Assembly: GCF_023073415.1 (NCBI RefSeq)
Contig: NZ_JADPJL010000012.1
Location: 818,501 to 882,500 of the forward strand
Source of the DNA: Bradyrhizobium sp. 190
GTDB lineage: Bacteria; Pseudomonadota; Alphaproteobacteria; Rhizobiales; Xanthobacteraceae
DNA length: 64,000 bases
Direction of reading: 5' to 3'
In this document: positions 20,066 to 27,820 of the stretch, one piece after another
Position numbering within the stretch: position 1 is the first letter of the stretch
Layout of the letters: each line of letters opens with the position of its first letter
Position numbers and translations under genes: made by a program
The notes under the pieces: model-generated
The model's database searches: none
Told to the model about the DNA's origin: nothing
Seen by the model: only the letters and a program-made list of their open reading frames with translations

Positions 20066-20614
20066 TTAAGCCTTCGGGAGCCAGTCGATGTCGGCGAAGC
20101 CGCGCTTGATGTAGCCGCCGTGCTCGGCGGAGGAGCCCTCGTAGCCGAACTTCGGCCAGAGCTCTTTCTGATTGTAGAGGGAGACGACGAGGTCACCGCG
20201 AACCTTCTGGAAGAAGGCGGTCGGCTCGATGCGCTGCAACAGCGCCACGCGGTCGGTTTCCCACTGTACTTGCGCATAGGGAACCTTGTGGCGATCGTTG
20301 GCATCCTGATCCAGGCGCGCGACGCCGTCATTGATCAGCGCCTTGGTGGCCGGATCTTTCGCCGCCTTGCCGTCCCACGGTTTGATGGCGGCGATGTAGT
20401 AGCTGTCGCCCAGGAAGTCGTGCGGATAGATGTCGCGCGCGACCTTCACCAGCGTCTTCAGCGTCGCCGGCGTCAACGTGGTGGCGTCGTCGGCCCAGGC
20501 GTCGCTGACAGTAAGGCCCGCGCTGGTCGCGATCGCGACGGCCGGCACCGCCGTGGCCGCGCCCTTCAGGAAGACGCGACGGTCATATTTGCTTCGACGA
20601 TCGACTTCTCTCAT
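20066..20614 (-). CDS. Gluconate 2-dehydrogenase subunit 3-like Tat-exported protein
   Basis: A 182-residue protein with an N-terminal twin-arginine signal (DRRVFLKGAATAVPAVAIATSAGLTVSDAWA). The mature part (LTPATLKTLVKVARDIYPHD, AIKPWDGKA, LLQRIEPTAFFQKVRGDLVVSLYNQKELWPKFGYEGSS, GGYIKRGFADIDWLP) matches the gluconate 2-dehydrogenase subunit 3 family, which escorts the flavoprotein subunit to the periplasm. The GMC gene starts 38 bases downstream, fitting that role. GGAGGACA lies before the start. Confidence 0.9.
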   Translation of the reverse strand: MREVDRRSKYDRRVFLKGAATAVPAVAIATSAGLTVSDAWADDATTLTPATLKTLVKVARDIYPHDFLGDSYYIAAIKPWDGKAAKDPATKALINDGVARLDQDANDRHKVPYAQVQWETDRVALLQRIEPTAFFQKVRGDLVVSLYNQKELWPKFGYEGSSAEHGGYIKRGFADIDWLPKA

Positions 20615-20647
20615 TTGTGTCCTCCATTAAATGCTTGTTGATTGCGA

Positions 20648-21043
20648 TTAACCGAAGCGGCCACCTCGTTGAATCACTTCGATCTTGTAGCCATCGGGAT
20701 CGGCGACGAAGAAGAAGCGCGCGAGTGTCCTGCCGTCATGCTTGAAGTCGCGCAGCGGCCCGGGCGACAGTCTCTCGCGTTCGAACCTCGAATGTTCGGC
20801 GTCGACATCGTCGACGACGACGGCAAGATGGCCGTAGCCGTCGCCCAGCGAGTAGGGCTCCTTGCGATCGAAATTGACGGTCAGTTCGACTTCGAACGGC
20901 GAGGACGGATGACGCAGATAGATCAACGCGAAATCCGCAAACTTGAGATGGTCGGCTACCTCGAGCCCGAAGGCACGTGCGTAGAAGTCCAGCGATTTCG
21001 CCTCGTCGAACACGCGGATCATCGAGTGAACGGGCTTTGCCAT
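20648..21043 (-). CDS. VOC family (glyoxalase-fold) protein
   Basis: A 131-residue vicinal-oxygen-chelate protein with two beta-alpha-beta-beta-beta repeats. Candidate metal ligands are His6 (PVHSMIRV), Glu in FEVELTVNF, His in GYGHLAVVVDD, and Glu in GYKIEVIQR, the pattern of lactoylglutathione lyase. No signal peptide, so it is cytoplasmic. Its ATG directly follows the cytochrome c stop, so it is co-translated in the dehydrogenase operon. A glyoxalase-like role, for example handling a reactive aldehyde or ketone product, is inference. Confidence 0.88.
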   Translation of the reverse strand: MAKPVHSMIRVFDEAKSLDFYARAFGLEVADHLKFADFALIYLRHPSSPFEVELTVNFDRKEPYSLGDGYGHLAVVVDDVDAEHSRFERERLSPGPLRDFKHDGRTLARFFFVADPDGYKIEVIQRGGRFG

Positions 21044-21445
21044 TCAGTTCAGCTCCTTCAGATAGGCGATGATGGCGGTGCGGGTCTCCGCTCTGGGCTG
21101 GCGGTAGGCCATGTTGGAGCCCGGGACCATCGCCTGCGGATTGGCGAGATAGGCATCAAGCTTGGCGTCGTCCCAGACGAAGTTGGCCTCGGCGAAGCCG
21201 GCGGAATAGCGAAAGCCGTCCGCCTTGCCCGCCGGCTTGCCGACGATCTTGAACAGCGACGGCCCCTGGCGGGTCGGGTCAGACAGGTTGGTGGTATGGC
21301 AAGTCGCGCATTGCTGCTTGAACAGCGCCGTCCCATCCGGTGGCTTGGCGGCCGGCAGCGGCATCTGTGCGCCGGCCATCGTCACGACAAGCAGCGCGGC
21401 GCAAAATCCCGGCCCGGTTGCCCCTATCGTGCGCAGCTTCGTCAT
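21044..21445 (-). CDS. Class I mono-heme cytochrome c, exported
   Basis: A 133-residue protein with a signal peptide (LRTIGATGPGFCAALLVVTMAGAQ), heme motif CATCH at residues 46-50, and the distal Met ligand in VPGSNMAYRQP. It resembles small soluble cytochromes of the c2/c550 type. First gene of the operon with the VOC protein, Tat-exported subunit and GMC oxidoreductase, so it is the probable electron acceptor for the dehydrogenase in the periplasm. The ATG at 21445 opens the signal peptide; open frame upstream of it is not supported. Confidence 0.9.
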   Translation of the reverse strand: MTKLRTIGATGPGFCAALLVVTMAGAQMPLPAAKPPDGTALFKQQCATCHTTNLSDPTRQGPSLFKIVGKPAGKADGFRYSAGFAEANFVWDDAKLDAYLANPQAMVPGSNMAYRQPRAETRTAIIAYLKELN

Positions 21446-21839
21446 GTGCTTCACCGTTGGCGTGCGAAGACTGTAGGTCGCGGAAAATAGGCGGTGGTAG
21501 TAGCGGGCTGTTTCACGACAGAACAAAAGCGGCTGGGCTCCAGGCGGGACGGGCCGCTGACCGGCCGCGAACTGACTGGCGTGGTCGGGGGACATGCGGG
21601 TCAAAATATTTTTTACGGAACTTTTCGGGTGCTGCCGAAGCGCCGCACATGCGGTTCGCATGTGGCCAAGGATTCGCAAAATGACCCTGAAATCCCTGCA
21701 CGATCACCACATCGCGCGGCTTGCATGGCGGGCGCGCCGTTCGCGGATAACGACTGATCCGGCGATGGGCATGTTCGGGTTGTGAACGGTGTCTGACGAA
21801 GCCGAACTGTTCGTCGTCAACAAAAACCTGGAGAATTGG
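21446..21839. other. 394-base divergent intergenic region
   Basis: No gene is visible. The region lies between the start of the dehydrogenase operon (leftward) and a small secreted protein gene (rightward). It contains an AT-rich run near 21604-21615, a GGAAC at 21617 resembling a general-stress sigma -35 element but without a proper CGTT partner, and a perfect palindrome at 21646-21664. Confidence 0.6.
21646..21664. promoter_or_regulatory. Perfect palindrome CACATGCG-3-CGCATGTG, candidate operator
   Basis: An 8-base perfect inverted repeat with a 3-base spacer, lying in the divergent region between the cytochrome c operon and the small secreted protein gene. No T-run follows, so a protein-binding site is more likely than a terminator. 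The regulator is unknown. Confidence 0.45.
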
Positions 21840-22124
21840 ATGAAGCTAGTGAAAACCTCGGCGATCGCGGTTGCAATCTCGGCCCTGCTTGCCGGTCCGG
21901 TACTGGCGCAAGGCGCCTCATCCGACACGCAGATCCGCGGCGGTGCAAAGGGCACCACCCAGATGCAGGGGGGCGCGTCGGGCGGCATCGACGAGGACAC
22001 CACCGGCCAAAAGGCCGGCGCGAAGACCGGCATGAAGGGCACGGTCGGAGCCGGCAGCGGCGCGCCTCACGGAGCTGCCAAGACCACGGGCGGGGCGGCT
22101 ACCCCTCCAGCAACCAGCCGATAA
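21840..22124 (+). CDS. Small exported Gly/Thr/Ala-rich protein
   Basis: A 94-residue protein of unknown function. It has a clear signal peptide (MKLVKTSAIAVAISALLAGPVLAQG). The mature part is low complexity, with GGAKGTTQMQGGASGG, GAKTGMKGTVGAGSG and a proline-rich end, and no recognisable domain. GGAG six bases before the ATG and a strong terminator at 22167 support a real monocistronic gene. It resembles in composition the small exported protein at 58487-58705. Confidence 0.7.
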   Translation: MKLVKTSAIAVAISALLAGPVLAQGASSDTQIRGGAKGTTQMQGGASGGIDEDTTGQKAGAKTGMKGTVGAGSGAPHGAAKTTGGAATPPATSR

Positions 22125-22166
22125 GCGCCAGGAGAACACCCGTCTCCTCCGCCGGGTTGCTCTCCA

Positions 22167-22200
22167 AACTCCGGTCGCCATGGGCGGCCGGAGTTTTTTT
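22167..22200 (+). terminator. Intrinsic terminator
   Basis: Thirteen-base stem (AACTCCGGTCGCC with its complement, one G-T wobble) around a three-base loop and followed by a run of seven T residues. It ends the small exported protein transcript. Confidence 0.9.
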
Positions 22201-22267
22201 ATGCAGTTTTTTTTGCCTTGGCCCAAACTCCGCGAACCGAAAGGCCGGCTGGATGGCTCTATGGGAT

Positions 22268-22287
22268 GAGAACGCGGTGAAGTTCTC
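22268..22287. promoter_or_regulatory. Palindrome GAGAAC-8-GTTCTC upstream of the DUF2892/sigma operon
   Basis: A perfect 6-base inverted repeat with 8-base spacing, 23 bases upstream of the DUF2892 start codon. Its position would overlap the promoter, so it is a candidate operator. The regulator is not known. Confidence 0.4.
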
Positions 22288-22310
22288 TCGCTGAATCAAA
22301 GGGAGCTGTT

Positions 22311-22535
22311 ATGTTTTATCGCAAGAATTTGCCGGGCTGGGAGCGGGCGATGCGGACGATCGGGGGCGTTGTGATGATCGCTTATGGGCTTTTCGGCATG
22401 CCCGGGCTGCTTAGCATGCCCGGCACGATGGCCGGCTATCTGATCGCAGGCACCGGCACGGTCGCGATTCTGACCGGCTTCTTCGGCTTTTGCCCGATGT
22501 GCGCCATGGTCGGCCGAAGGCTTCCTTCGCCATGA
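22311..22535 (+). CDS. DUF2892 (YgaP-like) small membrane protein
   Basis: A 74-residue protein with two hydrophobic segments (MRTIGGVVMIAYGLFGMPGLL and MAGYLIAGTGTVAILTGFFGFCP) and the MCAM end typical of DUF2892 / YgaP transmembrane proteins. CPMC contains two cysteines close together. It sits in the inner membrane. AAGGGAG precedes the ATG. Its stop overlaps the sigma factor start as ATGA, so the two are translationally coupled, and it could influence the sigma factor, though it has no recognisable anti-sigma domain. Confidence 0.82.
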   Translation: MFYRKNLPGWERAMRTIGGVVMIAYGLFGMPGLLSMPGTMAGYLIAGTGTVAILTGFFGFCPMCAMVGRRLPSP

Positions 22536-23062
22536 CCGCGCTGGCGAGACGCTGCGATCCCTTGCTGATCGAGGCCGCACGGGGCGGCGACGCCAATGCG
22601 CTGGTGTCGCTGATCGCGGCGGCCCAGCCGGACATCCGCCGCTATGCCGCGCGCAATTGCCGGGCGGCTGACATCGACGATGCGGTTCAGGAAACGCTGT
22701 TGCTGCTGTACCGGCGGGTCGGAACGCTGCGCGCGGTGACGTCGTTCTCGGCGTGGCTGTTTGCGGTGGCCCGCCGCGCCTGCCTCCGCCTGCTGCATCG
22801 TTCGGCTGGAATGGCGGATACTTCGGCTGACGATGCGGAAATGCGTCTGGTGCATCTCGCGCCCGAAGACATTCGCATCGATCTTTCCCGCGCCATCCAG
22901 TCCTTGCCCGATCATTATCGCGAGGTGATCCTGCTGCGCGATATCGAGGAGCTGTCGATCGACGAGATCACCAAAGTTCTCGCCCTGACGCGCGAAAGCG
23001 TCAAGGCGCGCATTCACCGCGCGCGATTGATGATCCGGGAATATCTGATCCGGGACTCATAG
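22532..23062 (+). CDS. ECF-type RNA polymerase sigma factor
   Basis: A 176-residue sigma factor. Region 2 is in ALVSLIAAAQPDIRRYAARNCRAADIDDAVQETLLLLYRRVGTLRAVTSFSAWLFAVARRACLRLLHR and region 4 in LSRAIQSLPDHYREVILLRDIEELSIDEITKVLALTRESVKARIHRARLMIREYL. Both regions needed for -10 and -35 recognition are present. No classical anti-sigma gene (zinc-binding or FecR-like) is adjacent; the only partner is the upstream DUF2892 membrane protein, overlapping by ATGA. The regulon cannot be deduced. Confidence 0.9.
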   Translation: MTALARRCDPLLIEAARGGDANALVSLIAAAQPDIRRYAARNCRAADIDDAVQETLLLLYRRVGTLRAVTSFSAWLFAVARRACLRLLHRSAGMADTSADDAEMRLVHLAPEDIRIDLSRAIQSLPDHYREVILLRDIEELSIDEITKVLALTRESVKARIHRARLMIREYLIRDS

Positions 23063-23126
23063 CGTTTTTCAGCGAAGTGGATTCCAGTTCGCGTCTAGAA
23101 AACGCGTCAAAATATAAATCTGATCC

Positions 23127-23546
23127 TCAATCGTCGAAGCGCGCGGTGTTGCGCTTCGCCTTGACGTCGCTGCGGCGCTTCTTGCCTTCGAGCCTTCGCT
23201 GCTTCGAGCCGAAGGTCGGCTTGGTGGCGCGCCGCGGTATCGGCCTTACCATGGCTTCGCGCAGCATTTCGAGCAGGCGGTCGATGGCGTCGGCGCGGTT
23301 GCGTTCCTGGGTGCGGAAGCGTTGGGCATGGATCACGATCACGCCATCCTTGGTCATGCGCTGGCCGGCAATCCGGTTCAGCCGCAGGGCTGCGTCCTCC
23401 GGCAGCGTGATCTTCCGCGTGTCGAAACGGAGCTGGGCTGCGGTAGCGAGCTTGTTGACGTTCTGCCCGCCCGGGCCGGAGGCGCGGACGAAGCCGATCT
23501 CGATGTCGTTTTCGTCAATCGTGAGGTCGCGGGAAACCCGCAGCAT
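23127..23546 (-). CDS. arfB: Alternative ribosome-rescue factor / peptidyl-tRNA hydrolase ArfB
   Basis: ArfB (YaeJ), about 139 residues, releases nascent chains from ribosomes stalled on non-stop mRNA. The catalytic GGQ is in FVRASGPGGQNVNKLATAAQLRFD, and the basic C-terminal tail (KPTFGSKQRRLEGKKRRSDVKAKRN) inserts into the empty mRNA channel in homologs. ATG at 23546 is preferred; GTG at 23555 is an alternative. It stands alone, convergent with the sigma factor gene. Confidence 0.93.
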   Translation of the reverse strand: MLRVSRDLTIDENDIEIGFVRASGPGGQNVNKLATAAQLRFDTRKITLPEDAALRLNRIAGQRMTKDGVIVIHAQRFRTQERNRADAIDRLLEMLREAMVRPIPRRATKPTFGSKQRRLEGKKRRSDVKAKRNTARFDD

Positions 23547-23600
23547 GGCGTTCACCGGGAAGGGAGAATCGGCAGCACCATAGCGGTTTTGCGTGGGACG

Positions 23601-24089
23601 TCACAGTTCGTCGAGGGCCGCCCAGTGCGGTACATGGTCTGCAAGCTTGTCCAGGAGGCGTTCGAACTCCTTGCGCTCGGTTCGCGTCAGGCAGGCCAGC
23701 ATCGCCTGCTCTCGCTCGCGGAGCGCCGGAATGTATTTCGCGTAAAGCGCCCGGCCGGCGGGCGTCATGAACAATTGCTGCCGACGATTGTCGGTACTGT
23801 CGGTATCGCGGCGCAACAGCTTCTTCTTCTCCAGCGCAATGATCCCGCGGCTGATATTGGCCTTGAGGTGACCCGAGAACTCGCAGATGTCGCTCGCGGT
23901 TACGCCCTCGCGGAAATTCAGGAAAATCAGGGTGACGATCTCCGGCCGCGTGAGGCCAAGCTCCATCTCGATCTTCCGAAACGACGGCTCCCGGTAGAAG
24001 TTCAGCACATAGCCCATCTTGTAGGCGATCTTGATCTCGGTGCCGCCGCGTACGGCTGCGATCCCGTTCGCCTCCCGTTCCTGCGCCAT
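23601..24089 (-). CDS. MarR family transcriptional regulator
   Basis: A 162-residue winged-helix regulator. The recognition region is LTRPEIVTLIFLNFREGVTASDICEFSGHLKANISRGIIALEKKKLLRRDTDSTDNRRQQLFMTPAGRALYAKY, with the MarR wing (DNRRQ). The C-terminal helices (ALREREQAMLACLTRTERKEFERLLDKLADH) are for dimerisation. ATG at 24089 is chosen because the further upstream in-frame region encodes a repeat (KSHMRPLKSQMRL) that is simply the operator DNA read in frame. Divergent from an alpha/beta hydrolase and a substrate-binding protein gene, which it probably controls. Confidence 0.87.
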   Translation of the reverse strand: MAQEREANGIAAVRGGTEIKIAYKMGYVLNFYREPSFRKIEMELGLTRPEIVTLIFLNFREGVTASDICEFSGHLKANISRGIIALEKKKLLRRDTDSTDNRRQQLFMTPAGRALYAKYIPALREREQAMLACLTRTERKEFERLLDKLADHVPHWAALDEL

Positions 24090-24115
24090 TCGCGCGGACG
24101 CGCCGTTCTTGGATA

Positions 24116-24153
24116 GTCTCATTTGTGACTTTAATGGTCTCATATGTGACTTT
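24116..24153. promoter_or_regulatory. Tandem palindromic operator of the MarR regulator
   Basis: Two 17-base copies, GTCTCATTTGTGACTTT at 24116-24132 and GTCTCATATGTGACTTT at 24137-24153, match at 16 of 17 positions and start 21 bases apart, two helical turns. Each inner 14-mer is itself a near-palindrome (GTCnCATATGnGAC). The pair lies between the MarR ATG (24089) and the divergent hydrolase ATG (24263), consistent with autoregulation and with control of the divergent operon. Confidence 0.75.
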
Positions 24154-24262
24154 CTAATTGCTTTTCCGGTTGGGGTCATCTTAAATCGCGGCCGATCCAC
24201 AGGGACGGCCGACGCCGGCCATGGACGATCGGGTAGATAGAGTGCGGGCTCGGCGGAAGATC

Positions 24263-25180
24263 ATGGACGCGTTGGATAGACAGGAATCCCGATGCTTCTA
24301 CTCGGGTACGAAAACGCATCCGATCTATGTCGATCATGTGCGGTCGCCTCGCCGGGCGCCGGGCAAGCTTCCGATCGTGGCGGTGCACGGCGCGGCCCAC
24401 ACAGGCAGCTGCTATCTGGCAACGCCTGATCTGAGGGCCGGATGGGCCGTACGCTTCGCGGCCGCGGGCCGGGACGTGTTCGTGCCGGACTGGCCGGGCC
24501 ATGGCCGCTCGCCGCAGCGGCCGGACTTCCCGCGGCTTGGAACGGCTGATGTCGCCACGTCGCTGCTCGCGCTGCTCGAGGAGATCGGCCCGGCCGTGCT
24601 CGTCGTACATTCCGCTGGTGGCCCCATGGCCTGGTGGATGACGGAGCGGCGGCCCGATCTTGTCAGCGCGGTTGTCGGTATCGCACCCGGCCCGCCGGGC
24701 AATCTGCTGAAGGATCTGCCCGAGGATCCGGCCGCCATCCTCGCGCTGCAAGACGATGCAAGCGCCGGCCGCCCGGTCTATGCGGCGGAGGACAGGCCGG
24801 TATGGCTGAGCGCCGATTTTGCAGCCGCCTCCTGGGCTAACGCGCCGCGTTTCCCAGGCGGCGCATTCGAACGCTATTATTCTTCGATCGCGCCGGAGAG
24901 CCCCCGCATCCTGAATGAACGTTTCAACATCGGCGGTCGCGGGCTCAAGATCGGCGATCCGAAGAACCTGCGCGGCAAGCCTATCCTGATCATGACAGGG
25001 GAGTGCGATCCGCGCCATCCGCGCGAGGTCGACGAGAGCACCGCCGCCTATCTCGGCGCCGAATTCGTCTGGCTGCCGGACCGCGGTATCAACGGCAACG
25101 GCCACATGATGATGATCGAAGACAACAGCGATGATCTCGCCGCAATCATCCTTGCCTGGCTCGATGCGGTCAGGTGCTGA
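24263..25180 (+). CDS. Alpha/beta hydrolase family protein
   Basis: A 305-residue alpha/beta hydrolase. The oxyanion region is IVAVHGAAHTGSCYLATPD, the nucleophile elbow LVVHSAGGPMAWW (Ser), with a probable acid in MTGECDPRHP and histidine in GNGHMMMIED. Lipase/esterase-like, with unusual C-terminal acidic extension absent from simple esterases. Start at 24263 has GGAAG upstream; a start at 24221 is in frame. It is adjacent to a branched-chain-amino-acid-type substrate-binding protein and opposite a MarR gene, so it may act on an imported compound. Substrate unknown. Confidence 0.85.
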   Translation: MDALDRQESRCFYSGTKTHPIYVDHVRSPRRAPGKLPIVAVHGAAHTGSCYLATPDLRAGWAVRFAAAGRDVFVPDWPGHGRSPQRPDFPRLGTADVATSLLALLEEIGPAVLVVHSAGGPMAWWMTERRPDLVSAVVGIAPGPPGNLLKDLPEDPAAILALQDDASAGRPVYAAEDRPVWLSADFAAASWANAPRFPGGAFERYYSSIAPESPRILNERFNIGGRGLKIGDPKNLRGKPILIMTGECDPRHPREVDESTAAYLGAEFVWLPDRGINGNGHMMMIEDNSDDLAAIILAWLDAVRC

Positions 25181-25220
25181 CGCCATCGCGCGATGCGCAC
25201 GCAATTGGAGGAAACAAGCA

Positions 25221-26435
25221 ATGAGATGGAATGTCCTCGGCAGTGTGCTTCTCGCCCTGATACTTCCGGTCGCAGCTCAGGCCCAGATCAGTGGCGATGT
25301 CGTCAGGGTCGGCGTCCTGACCGACATGGCGGGCGTTACCGCCGACATCACCGGCAAGGGGTCACTGGTCGCCGCCGAGATGGCCGTGCGGGAGATCGAT
25401 GGCAAGGTCCTCGGCAAGCCGGTGGAGGTCATCTCGGCGGATCACCAGCACAAGGCAGATATCGGCACGGCGATCGCCCGACGCTGGTTCGATGTCGAAG
25501 GTGTCGATACGATCGTGGACGTGCCGAATTCGGGTGTCGCGCTCGCGATCCAGGGCCTTGCGCGCGAGAAGAAGCGGATCGTTCTCTATTCCGGCGCCGG
25601 TGCGACCGCATTGACCAATGAGCAGTGCTCGCCATACGGCTTCCACTGGACCTATGACACCTATGCGGTGTCGCACGGGACCGCCTCCGCGGTCGTCAAG
25701 AACGGGGGCGCGTCCTGGTTCTTTCTGGCTTCGGACTACGCATTCGGGCATCAGCTCCAGAACGATGCGACCGGGGTGATCACCGCGGCCGGCGGCAAGG
25801 TGCTGGGCGCCGCGCGCCATCCGCTCAACACATCGGACTTCTCGTCATTCCTGCTAAGCGCGCAAGCCTCGGGCGCAAAGGTCGTTGGCCTCGCCAATGC
25901 TGGCAACGACACCGTCACCGCGATGCGGCAAGCGGGCGAGTTCGGGCTCGTGCAGGGCGGGCAAAGTCTCGCTGCACTGATCCTGTTTCTCCAGGACGTG
26001 CACGCGCTCGGGCTCAAGGATGCGCAAGGCACATACCTGACGACGTCATCCTACTGGGACATGAATGATGCGACGCGCGCATGGTCGAAGCAGTTCATGA
26101 CCAGGACCGGCATGATGCCTTCGATGCTGCATGCCGGCGTCTACGGAGCGGTGCGCCACTATCTCAAGGCCGTCGCCCGCGCCGGCACCGACGATGCCGA
26201 ACAGGTCGCGGCCGCGATGCGGACCATTCCGATTGAGGACGTTTTCTCCGAAAACGCTGTTATCCGCGAGGACGGCCGCATCACGCGCACAATGTATCTC
26301 GTCCGGGTGAAGAAGCCTTCCGACTCGAAGTATCCCTGGGACTACTTCGAGGTCCTCCGCAGCATCCCTCCCGAGGAGACCGTGTGGCCTCTCTCAGCGA
26401 GCAAATGTCCTCTTGTCGGGAGCGCGAAGCGTTAA
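25221..26435 (+). CDS. ABC transporter substrate-binding protein (branched-chain amino acid type)
   Basis: A 404-residue periplasmic binding protein of the LivJ/Leu-Ile-Val family. Signal peptide MRWNVLGSVLLALILPVAAQAQ, then VVRVGVLTDMAGVTADITGKGSLVAAEMAVREI, PVEVISADHQHKADIGTAIARRWFD, VDTIVDVPNSGVALAIQ, and ending with a Cys-containing tail (LSASKCPL). Strong GGAGG lies 9 bases upstream. No permease or ATPase genes follow, so partners are elsewhere. In Bradyrhizobium-like genomes such orphan binding proteins often handle aromatic or amino acid solutes. The MarR operator upstream of the hydrolase could govern both genes. Confidence 0.92.
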   Translation: MRWNVLGSVLLALILPVAAQAQISGDVVRVGVLTDMAGVTADITGKGSLVAAEMAVREIDGKVLGKPVEVISADHQHKADIGTAIARRWFDVEGVDTIVDVPNSGVALAIQGLAREKKRIVLYSGAGATALTNEQCSPYGFHWTYDTYAVSHGTASAVVKNGGASWFFLASDYAFGHQLQNDATGVITAAGGKVLGAARHPLNTSDFSSFLLSAQASGAKVVGLANAGNDTVTAMRQAGEFGLVQGGQSLAALILFLQDVHALGLKDAQGTYLTTSSYWDMNDATRAWSKQFMTRTGMMPSMLHAGVYGAVRHYLKAVARAGTDDAEQVAAAMRTIPIEDVFSENAVIREDGRITRTMYLVRVKKPSDSKYPWDYFEVLRSIPPEETVWPLSASKCPLVGSAKR

Positions 26436-26449
26436 CCCTCGTCCGCGCT

Positions 26450-27820
26450 CTAGTTCGCCTTTGGCGGCGCCGCGGCGGGCTGGGCGGCGGCCTGCGGGGC
26501 GCGGCCGACGATGACGGTGAGCAGGCCCTGGCCCCACAGCTTCTGCGCGGCCTTTTTGGCATCGTCGAGCGTCACGGCGTCGACGATGGCGTTGCGCTTT
26601 TCGATGTAGTCGATCGGTAGCTTGTCGAGCTGGTATTGCAGCAGCGCCTGGGCGAGCTTCGAGGAGGTATCGAGCGCCAGCATCTGCGAGCCCTTGAGGT
26701 ATGACTTGGCCTCGTCCAGCTCCTTCTGGGTCGGACCTTCCTCGGCAATTCGCTGGATTTCCTTTTCGATGGCGTCGACCGTCTCGCCGGCGCGATCGGC
26801 ACGGGTGCCGGTGTTGCCGATGAACAAAGCGGAGCGATCCATCCAGAGCAGGGATTCATAGACCGAATAGGCCAGGCCGCGCTTTTCGCGCACTTCCTTG
26901 TAGAGCCGCGACGACAATCCGCCGCCGCCGAGGATGTGGTTCACGACATAGGCGGCCATGAAATTCGGATCGTGGCGGCGAATGCCGGGGCCGCCGAACG
27001 TCACGACGGTCTGCGGCACGTCGAGCGGCACGAATGCGCGCTGCGGCGGTTTGGTGGCCTCGACCTCGGGCACCGGCGTCAGGCTGGCCTTGGCCGGCAA
27101 TCCGCCGAACGTCTTGTCCAGGAGCTTGCCGAGCGTGTCGGCATCGACATCGCCGACCACGGCGATCCGAAGCGTATCCTTGGCGATCACGCGGCGGACG
27201 TAGTCCTTCATATCGGCGATGTCGATCTTCGGCACGCTGTCGAGTGTGCCGTTGCCCTGCCGGCCATAGGGATGGTCGCCGAAGGCGACCTCGAGGAATT
27301 TGCGGCTCGCCAGCGAGGTCGGGTTGGTGGTGTCGCGGCGCAATCCGGAGAGCACCTGTGCGCGAATGCGCTCGACATCGCTGGTGTCGAAACGCGGCGA
27401 GGTCAGCGCCAGATGCAGCAGGCCGAAAGCCTCGTCCTTGTTATCCTTGAGCATGCGCAGCGAGCCGCGGAAGTAATCGCGGGTTGACGAGAAGCTCAAC
27501 TCGATGGCGCGACGCTCGAGGCGCTCGTGAAACGTTTTCGAATCGAGTTCGCCGGAACCCTCGTCGAGCAGGCCGGCGACCAAATTGCCGACGCCGGATT
27601 TGCCTGATGGGTCCTGGCCGGCGCCACCGCTGAAGGCATATTCCATCGCAATCAGCGGCACGGTGGCGTCCTGCACGAACCAGGCCTCGATGCCTCCGGG
27701 CGAGACCAGCCGCTGGATCTTTGCTGCGGCATGCGACGGCGTTGCCGCCAGCAACACCAGCACAGCGCAGGCGATCAGGCCGGATGCGAGGCGCTGCGCG
27801 CCAATCGAAAAACGGATCAC
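26450..27820 (-). CDS. M16 family peptidase-like protein, inactive partner
   Basis: A 456-residue M16 (pitrilysin/processing peptidase) protein with a signal peptide (ALVIRFSIGAQRLASGLIACAVLVLLAATPSHA). Where active M16 subunits have HxxEH, this one has NLVAGLLDEG, so the zinc site is missing. It keeps the C-terminal EKRGLAYSVYESLLW, the R/Y pair needed to bind substrate in the partner's chamber. Start GTG at 27820 follows GAGGAGAAG and overlaps the upstream gene's stop as GTGA. It likely forms a heterodimer with the active subunit upstream, as in the YmxG/PqqL-type pairs. Confidence 0.9.
   Translation of the reverse strand: MIRFSIGAQRLASGLIACAVLVLLAATPSHAAAKIQRLVSPGGIEAWFVQDATVPLIAMEYAFSGGAGQDPSGKSGVGNLVAGLLDEGSGELDSKTFHERLERRAIELSFSSTRDYFRGSLRMLKDNKDEAFGLLHLALTSPRFDTSDVERIRAQVLSGLRRDTTNPTSLASRKFLEVAFGDHPYGRQGNGTLDSVPKIDIADMKDYVRRVIAKDTLRIAVVGDVDADTLGKLLDKTFGGLPAKASLTPVPEVEATKPPQRAFVPLDVPQTVVTFGGPGIRRHDPNFMAAYVVNHILGGGGLSSRLYKEVREKRGLAYSVYESLLWMDRSALFIGNTGTRADRAGETVDAIEKEIQRIAEEGPTQKELDEAKSYLKGSQMLALDTSSKLAQALLQYQLDKLPIDYIEKRNAIVDAVTLDDAKKAAQKLWGQGLLTVIVGRAPQAAAQPAAAPPKAN

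Noticed and set aside
21617..21640. EcfG-type general stress promoter (GGAAC...)
   Set aside because: No CGTT element at 16-17 bases; GGAAC alone is too common.
21446..21679. N-terminal extension of the cytochrome c
   Set aside because: It would place the signal peptide in mid-protein and it covers the palindrome in the divergent promoter region.
24090..24200. N-terminal extension of the MarR protein
   Set aside because: It translates the duplicated operator into a repeat (KSHMRPLKSQMRL) and has no family similarity.
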